9,669 nucleotides of DNA from Hyphomicrobiales bacterium. Lineage in GTDB: Bacteria; Pseudomonadota; Alphaproteobacteria; Rhizobiales; CAYWUX01. Location of the stretch: the NCBI GenBank assembly GCA_028279265.1, contig JANQOC010000746.1:1-9669 (forward strand), read 5' to 3'. This document shows positions 5,688 to 9,669 of the stretch, piece by piece. Made by a program: the position numbers and the translations under genes. Numbering within the stretch: position 1 is the first letter of the stretch; every line of letters starts with the position of its first letter. The notes beneath the pieces are model-generated. The model was not told the DNA's origin. It ran no database searches and worked only from the letters and a program-made list of their open reading frames with translations.

Positions 5688-7367
5688 ATGATTCTCGAGA
5701 ACATCATCGCAGCTAGCGGCGAACTCGCAAACATCAATACTTTACTGTTAATGATGCTGGGTGTGATGGCCGGCCTGCTGGCTGGCGCGATCCCCGGGTT
5801 TACAATCGCCATGGCCGTTGTCCTGGTCCTTCCCTTTACATTCGGCATGACTGCCATCCAGGGCCTGGCAACAATGATCGGCGTTTATGTGGGTGGTCTC
5901 TCCGGCGGCCTGATGTCAGGTATTCTCACCGGCATTCCTGGAACCCCATCTTCGGTCGCGACAACATTTGACGGATTCCCGCTGGCCCGCGAGCGCGGGA
6001 AGCCGGGCCTCGCTTTAGGTGTGGGGGTCTGGGCGTCATTTTTCGGGGGTATCATCGCGGCTGTTTGTCTCGCTCTGATTGCGCCGCAGCTTGCGCGTAT
6101 TGGCCTGGAATTTCAGCCCTGGGATTATTTCACCCTGATGATGTTCGCGATCACGGTTACCGCGAGCCTTGCCGGCGATAACATGATCAAGGGATTGATC
6201 TCGGGCATGTTGGGCCTGCTGGCGGCGACCGTGGGTGAAGATGTTGTTGTTGGTGTGCCCCGCTTTAATTTCGGAATCGATGCAATTGGCCAAGGCTTTG
6301 CATTTTTGCCCGTACTTATCGGCCTTTTTGCTTTTTCCCGGCTGTTATCAGATGTGCAGGATACGACAACGGCCACACGTAAGCTGGGCACAGGGACAGC
6401 AGAGGCGGTGCGAATCGAGCATTTAAAATCCGCAAAAGCTGTCTTGACGGATTGGATTAACCTGCTTCGTTCCTCATTTATAGGCGTTTTTGTCGGTGTG
6501 CTCCCGGCCGCTGGCAGCTCGATTTCCAATGTCTTGGCTTACGATCAGGCCAAGAAATCAGCAAAAAATCCATCTGAATTCGGCAAAGGGGCCGTTGAAG
6601 GTATCGTCGCTCCGGAAGCCTCCAACAATGCGACGGCAGGCGGTGCACTCATTGTCATGATGGCCCTTGGAATTCCGGGCGACATCATCACTGCTGTGAT
6701 GCTCGGAGCATTACTCATACATGACGTCACACCGAGCCCTTCGTTCATTGCGGAAGAACCCGTGATTGCCTACGCGATCTTTATTTCGTTTTTCATTGCA
6801 AATTTCATGATGCTGGCTCTCCAGTCTGTAACGCTCAGAGGATTCGTACTGATTACCAAGGTCAGAATTCACATGCTGACTTCGGTCATTCTGTTCTACT
6901 GCGCACTTGGCGTATTTGCGCTCAACAATATCGAGTTTGATCTTTGGACGCTGTTTGGTTTTGGCGTTCTTGGTTTTGTCATGCGATGCTTCGGGTTTCC
7001 CGTGGTTCCCATGATACTCGGCGTCGTCCTGGGCCGAATTGCAGAAGATAGTCTCTCTCGCGTCGTTGCCATTAGCTATGACCCTATTGTATTCCTGAGC
7101 CGACCCTGGTCCCTGTTCTTCATTATTCTGGCGATCATGTCGATGATTTTCCCCCTTTACCAGGCACACCGTGGGACGCGGCCATGGACAAAGTTTTTTG
7201 TCCCCACGTTCCTCATAGCTCTGAGTGTACCGGTATTCATGATGAACGGAATTGTCAGGCCGTCGATAGCCGGATTAATGCTGGTCAGCGGTATCGTTCT
7301 GTTTTTCCTTAGAATGAGGAACGGTATGACGGTTTCAGCCCCACCCGCCAACATTGATTCCAACTGA
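5688..7367 (+). CDS. tctA: TTT transporter large membrane subunit (TctA)
   Basis: 559 residues with many membrane spans. The two family signatures, related by internal duplication, are present: GAIPGFT (33-39) with GIPGTPSSVATTFDGFPLA (82-100) and KPGLALG (105-111), then GVLPAAGSS (270-278) with PEASNNATAGGAL (309-321) and LGIPGD (327-332). TctA forms the channel and couples solute uptake to an ion gradient in the inner membrane. The usual length is about 500; here the core ends near residue 490 and is followed by about 70 residues with two more hydrophobic spans (about 503-520 and 525-542). No strong ribosome site is visible before the ATG, only AGAAAGA about 10 bases upstream. It converges on the GST gene with 16 bases between stops and no clear terminator. 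Confidence 0.93.
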   Translation: MILENIIAASGELANINTLLLMMLGVMAGLLAGAIPGFTIAMAVVLVLPFTFGMTAIQGLATMIGVYVGGLSGGLMSGILTGIPGTPSSVATTFDGFPLARERGKPGLALGVGVWASFFGGIIAAVCLALIAPQLARIGLEFQPWDYFTLMMFAITVTASLAGDNMIKGLISGMLGLLAATVGEDVVVGVPRFNFGIDAIGQGFAFLPVLIGLFAFSRLLSDVQDTTTATRKLGTGTAEAVRIEHLKSAKAVLTDWINLLRSSFIGVFVGVLPAAGSSISNVLAYDQAKKSAKNPSEFGKGAVEGIVAPEASNNATAGGALIVMMALGIPGDIITAVMLGALLIHDVTPSPSFIAEEPVIAYAIFISFFIANFMMLALQSVTLRGFVLITKVRIHMLTSVILFYCALGVFALNNIEFDLWTLFGFGVLGFVMRCFGFPVVPMILGVVLGRIAEDSLSRVVAISYDPIVFLSRPWSLFFIILAIMSMIFPLYQAHRGTRPWTKFFVPTFLIALSVPVFMMNGIVRPSIAGLMLVSGIVLFFLRMRNGMTVSAPPANIDSN

Positions 7368-7383
7368 TTTTGTGGATCTCAGG

Positions 7384-8079
7384 CTAGTTTGGGAAAAGGT
7401 CCGCCATGTAGCCTCCGCGAGCGACAACGCGTTTGCGAATTTCTTCTTCGAAGGTTTCAACGACGGATTTTTTGACGCTTTCCCGGGTAATCAGTGCTTC
7501 CGACCATGCTTTGACATGGGGATAGGCATCAAGGAGTCCTATGGGTTTTACTTTTTCAAGAATTGAATTGCGCATGAAGAAGGGGGCATAAGCCGCATCA
7601 ATCAGGGCCATTTGTTCGCCATTGAACATCGGACCATCATTATTTCGTTTTGACAGAAGGTCTTCGACACGGGCCAACATGGACTTTATGGAGTCCAGCT
7701 TTTCTTTTTGAGCGTCTTCATTCGCCGCAAATGTATAACCGGCCTGCGCACTGACCAGCTTGCTTCCGTACTCGATCCATGCACGATTCAGTGCCCGGTC
7801 CAAGGGTTTCTGCGGATGAAGAGCCGGTTGCTGTGTTTCATCGAGATATTCGCAAATCACCTGGGATTCAAACAATGTTGTATCGACATTATTCTCTTCG
7901 TCCTGGACCCTCATGACCGGGACCGTTCCCAGCGGTGACATTTCCTGAAACCAGTCCGGCTTCTGGGTCAAATCAATATAGGTTATCTCATAAGGTGTGT
8001 TCTTTTCGTTCAGTATGATCCGCGCGCGCTGGACGTAGGGACAGGTATACGTGCTAACGAGATGAAGTTTCTGGGCCAT
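7384..8079 (-). CDS. Glutathione S-transferase family protein, cysteine type
   Basis: 231 residues, normal for a soluble GST. The N-terminal thioredoxin-like domain has the active-site segment STYTCPYVQRARI (9-21), with Cys13 where Tyr- or Ser-type GSTs have another residue. The cis-Pro54 (GTVPVM) and the Glu71-Ser72 glutathione gamma-glutamyl site (LFESQVICEYLDE) follow. The C-terminal half (about 90-231) is the helical GST domain. CPYVQR active sites occur in omega- and lambda-like GSTs, which act as thiol transferases, dehydroascorbate reductases or deglutathionylases rather than classic conjugating enzymes; which applies here is inference. AAAGGA lies 5 bases before the ATG. It is probably a single-gene unit with its own promoter and is not obviously part of the transport locus. 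Confidence 0.88.
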   Translation of the reverse strand: MAQKLHLVSTYTCPYVQRARIILNEKNTPYEITYIDLTQKPDWFQEMSPLGTVPVMRVQDEENNVDTTLFESQVICEYLDETQQPALHPQKPLDRALNRAWIEYGSKLVSAQAGYTFAANEDAQKEKLDSIKSMLARVEDLLSKRNNDGPMFNGEQMALIDAAYAPFFMRNSILEKVKPIGLLDAYPHVKAWSEALITRESVKKSVVETFEEEIRKRVVARGGYMADLFPN

Positions 8080-8137
8080 GATCGTCCTTTGCTAAATGTA
8101 GATGCACCAAAACATCCTGGAATTGAAAATTGACCGT

Positions 8138-8167
8138 ACTCTACGAAATGCTCTCTCGATTTGGCAA
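8138..8167 (-). promoter_or_regulatory. Candidate promoter of the GST gene
   Basis: Read on the minus strand, TTGCCA (plus 8162-8167, 5/6 to the -35 consensus) is followed after 18 bases by TAGAGT (plus 8138-8143, 4/6 to the -10). Transcription would start near 8131, giving a leader of about 50 bases. An alternative -35, TTGTCA, lies just upstream but has a poorer -10. Confidence 0.35.
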
Positions 8168-8194
8168 GTATGACAAAATTAATCCCTTGCGATT

Positions 8195-8251
8195 ATTACG
8201 AATGCGCGAATACGGTTTCGTGCTACGAAGGCTATCGGGGAATCTCGTAAT
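8195..8251. repeat. Nested inverted repeats between GST and tRNA-fMet
   Basis: An outer 7-bp inverted repeat ATTACGA (8195-8201) / TCGTAAT (8245-8251) encloses a compact hairpin TTCGT-gct-ACGAA (8217-8229) and further CGAA/TTCG elements (8207-8210 with 8217-8220). No gene is seen here. It may be an intergenic palindromic element or a small structured RNA; no repeat copies exist elsewhere in the window to decide. Confidence 0.3.
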
Positions 8252-8322
8252 GTAAAACTGGTGGATCCGGGTACAACAGCATTCCCATATCAATAGATTA
8301 TTGATTTTGTCGAGAAAAGTGT

Positions 8323-8399
<77 letters not shown>

Positions 8400-8679
8400 T
8401 CAATTAATTCGGTTCCATTTCGACAACGGAATAGATGGGTGTCGATATCTTACCCCATCTGCCAAATTTGGATATTTAGGGATGCCTTTGCCGGGGAGCC
8501 GATATTAAAGCGGCATTCCAGGCAAGAGGACGATTAAAGGCTACTTATAACAAGTTTCGAAGAGATGTGAACCATCAATTTTAGTTTTTTGATCCTCGAC
8601 CACTTTAAGCTTCAAAAATATTTCGGACCGGGACGCAATCATGCATTCCCGATCCGATTTGAAAATCTGATATTCGGAT
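8400..8679. other. Non-coding gap between tRNA-fMet and the small membrane protein gene
   Basis: 280 bases with no supportable gene. It should hold the tRNA promoter, but no good -35/-10 pair was found. Inverted repeats are AGATGGG/CCCATCT (8433-8460), a TTTTTGA/TCAAAAA pair in 8585-8620, and ATCCGA/TCGGAT (8652-8679), which begins right after the membrane protein's stop on the minus strand. None is followed by a T run on the minus strand, so none is called a terminator. Confidence 0.4.
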
Positions 8680-8868
8680 TTACAGCTTGCGGATCACGGT
8701 TCCGAAAAACAGAACTATGTAAGCCAGCAAAAGAACATCGAACAAACTTCGTTTTACAATTGGTCCGGCAACAGGAACATCGACACCAAAATACTTAATG
8801 GCAATCACGAGACCGGCCATGATGATCGATATCAAGAAGATGGGTAGTGAAGGTGCCCATAATCGCAT
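8680..8868 (-). CDS. Small two-span membrane protein, unknown function
   Basis: The chosen start gives 62 residues (MRLWAPSLPIF...). That ATG (8868) has GGAGG 8 bases before it. An in-frame ATG at 8874 is only 2 bases from the same GGAGG, and one at 8913 would add a non-conserved-looking tail. Two hydrophobic spans are seen at about residues 8-25 and 43-58, separated by a short loop with YFGVDVPVAGP, and the C-terminus is basic (VIRKL). The general form (WxPSLPIF start, two spans) resembles short uncharacterised inner-membrane proteins of alphaproteobacteria, from memory only. It lies between the rrn terminator and tRNA-fMet, all on the minus strand. No function can be given. Confidence 0.62.
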   Translation of the reverse strand: MRLWAPSLPIFLISIIMAGLVIAIKYFGVDVPVAGPIVKRSLFDVLLLAYIVLFFGTVIRKL

Positions 8869-9125
8869 GGTCATGCCCTCCGGTTGAAAGAACAAGCCAG
8901 GGTCCTCAGACAATCGGAAACAACAAGTATTTCTCGGAATATTGAGTTCCCCACCGCCAAAACCTTATTCGATTCGGACCGGTGCGTTCTAAAAGTTTCC
9001 ACAGGTTTTCAAATCTTTTATGGGGGAGAAATCCATACCGTCGCTGTTTCCTTACCCAGTCATGGCAGGGAGGTAATTGACTCGGAACTGTTGGATATCG
9101 AGGTGTAATAACTCGAAGCGGACAC
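8869..9125. other. Gap upstream of the small membrane protein gene
   Basis: 257 bases between the small protein gene and the rrn terminator. It should contain that gene's promoter, but no clear -35/-10 pair was found. Short open frames on both strands (plus 8884-9108 from TTG; minus 8906-9127) have no ribosome site and no recognisable domain, and are not called. Confidence 0.4.
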
Positions 9126-9165
9126 AAAAAAACACCCTGGATGCGGTAAGCATCATCAGGGTGTT
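9126..9165 (-). terminator. Intrinsic terminator of the rrn operon
   Basis: On the minus strand a 9-bp stem AACACCCTG (plus 9157-9165) / CAGGGTGTT (plus 9131-9139) continues, across a two-base bulge, into an inner GATGC/GCATC stem (9150-9154 with 9140-9144) with a 5-base loop. Seven T residues follow (plus 9126-9132). It is strong and classic, about 60 bases after the 5S gene. It implies that rRNA transcription mostly ends before the membrane protein and tRNA-fMet. Confidence 0.88.
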
Positions 9166-9224
9166 ATTATTGCTTATATTGGAATAGGGAATAGCTAAAC
9201 AACGGAGCTCCATCGTTCTTTGCA

Positions 9225-9342
9225 GGTCTGGCAGCGACCTACTCTCCCACATCTTAAGATGCAGTACCATCGGCGCTGGAGAGTTTCACTGCCGAGTTCG
9301 GGATGGGATCGGGTGCAAGATCTCCGCCATAACCACCAGACC
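9225..9342 (-). rRNA. rrf: 5S ribosomal RNA
   Basis: 118 bases, the normal size. The closing helix pairs GGTCTGG (5' end, 9342-9336) with CCAGACC (3' end, 9231-9225). The conserved inner part is present on the minus strand: CACCCGATCCCATCCCGAAC, then GAACTCGGCAGTGAAA and CGCCGATGGTACTG. It lies downstream of 23S rRNA in the same orientation. Ends are set by the closing helix and may differ by a base or two. Confidence 0.96.
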
Positions 9343-9459
9343 GGCAAAAAACGATAGAACTGTAAGCCGCAGCTTCAGCTATCCTATTAGAATTATCTGG
9401 ATTGTCTCTTTGGGTTCAATTTCAAAATTCTTGTCATGATGGACATTGAATAATGAGAG
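9343..9459 (-). other. 23S-5S internal transcribed spacer
   Basis: About 117 bases between the two rRNAs with no tRNA in it. It is rather A/T-rich and should be removed by RNase processing. No further element was recognised. Confidence 0.7.

Positions 9460-9669
<210 letters not shown>

Noticed and set aside
6125..6529. 134-codon frame on the minus strand inside tctA, and a 152-codon one at 6711-7169
   Set aside because: Both are antisense to well-supported tctA sequence, with no ribosome site and low-complexity composition.
8289..8305. ATCAATA-gat-TATTGAT hairpin as terminator of tRNA-fMet
   Set aside because: On the minus strand no T run follows. The T-rich side faces the plus strand, where no gene ends.
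8652..8679. ATCCGA/TCGGAT hairpin as terminator of the small membrane protein
   Set aside because: The position is right, but the stem is short, the loop is long and no T run follows.
8884..9108. Plus-strand 74-codon frame near the small membrane protein
   Set aside because: It needs a TTG start, has no ribosome site and resembles no protein family.

Overview
The window reads as chromosomal DNA of an alphaproteobacterium with moderate G+C. The evidence is the right-hand end, where 23S rRNA, 5S rRNA and an initiator tRNA-fMet lie in that order on the minus strand. This is the usual alphaproteobacterial rrn order, and the tRNA has an A29:U41 pair seen in some members of that class. The genus cannot be named from this sequence.

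Layout, left to right. (1) 1-343: the 3' part of a small PepSY-domain protein and a hairpin terminator. (2) 509-2235, minus strand: a two-gene unit of a DapA/NanA-type class I aldolase or lyase followed by an atypical SDR oxidoreductase, joined by a TAATG stop/start overlap. (3) 2236-2447: a divergent promoter region with overlapping inverted repeats. (4) 2448-3914, plus strand: a dihydropyrimidinase/hydantoinase-type amidohydrolase with all metal ligands intact. (5) 3915-4120: a regulatory gap holding a 12-bp palindrome, an inverted repeat around a possible -35 box, and a long nested hairpin in the leader of the next gene. (6) 4121-7367, plus strand: a complete tripartite tricarboxylate transporter (TTT) in the order tctC-tctB-tctA, with a terminator-like hairpin after tctC. 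(7) 7384-8079, minus strand: a cysteine-type glutathione S-transferase, convergent with tctA. (8) 8323-9669, minus strand: tRNA-fMet, a 62-residue membrane protein, the rrn terminator, 5S rRNA and the 3' end of 23S rRNA.

How the genes may work together (inference): the central block looks like one uptake-and-degradation locus. TctC would capture an organic acid or cyclic amide in the periplasm and TctAB would import it. The amidohydrolase would open a cyclic amide or imide, and the DapA-type enzyme and SDR would act on the carbon skeleton. The usual hydantoin/pyrimidine partners (carbamoylase, racemase, dihydropyrimidine dehydrogenase) are not in the window, nor is a regulator gene, so the substrate cannot be assigned. 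No mobile element, CRISPR array, integrase or phage gene was seen. The most unusual features are the tctC leader, the SDR without the Tyr/Lys pair, the altered TctC binding loop, and the separation of tRNA-fMet from its rrn operon.
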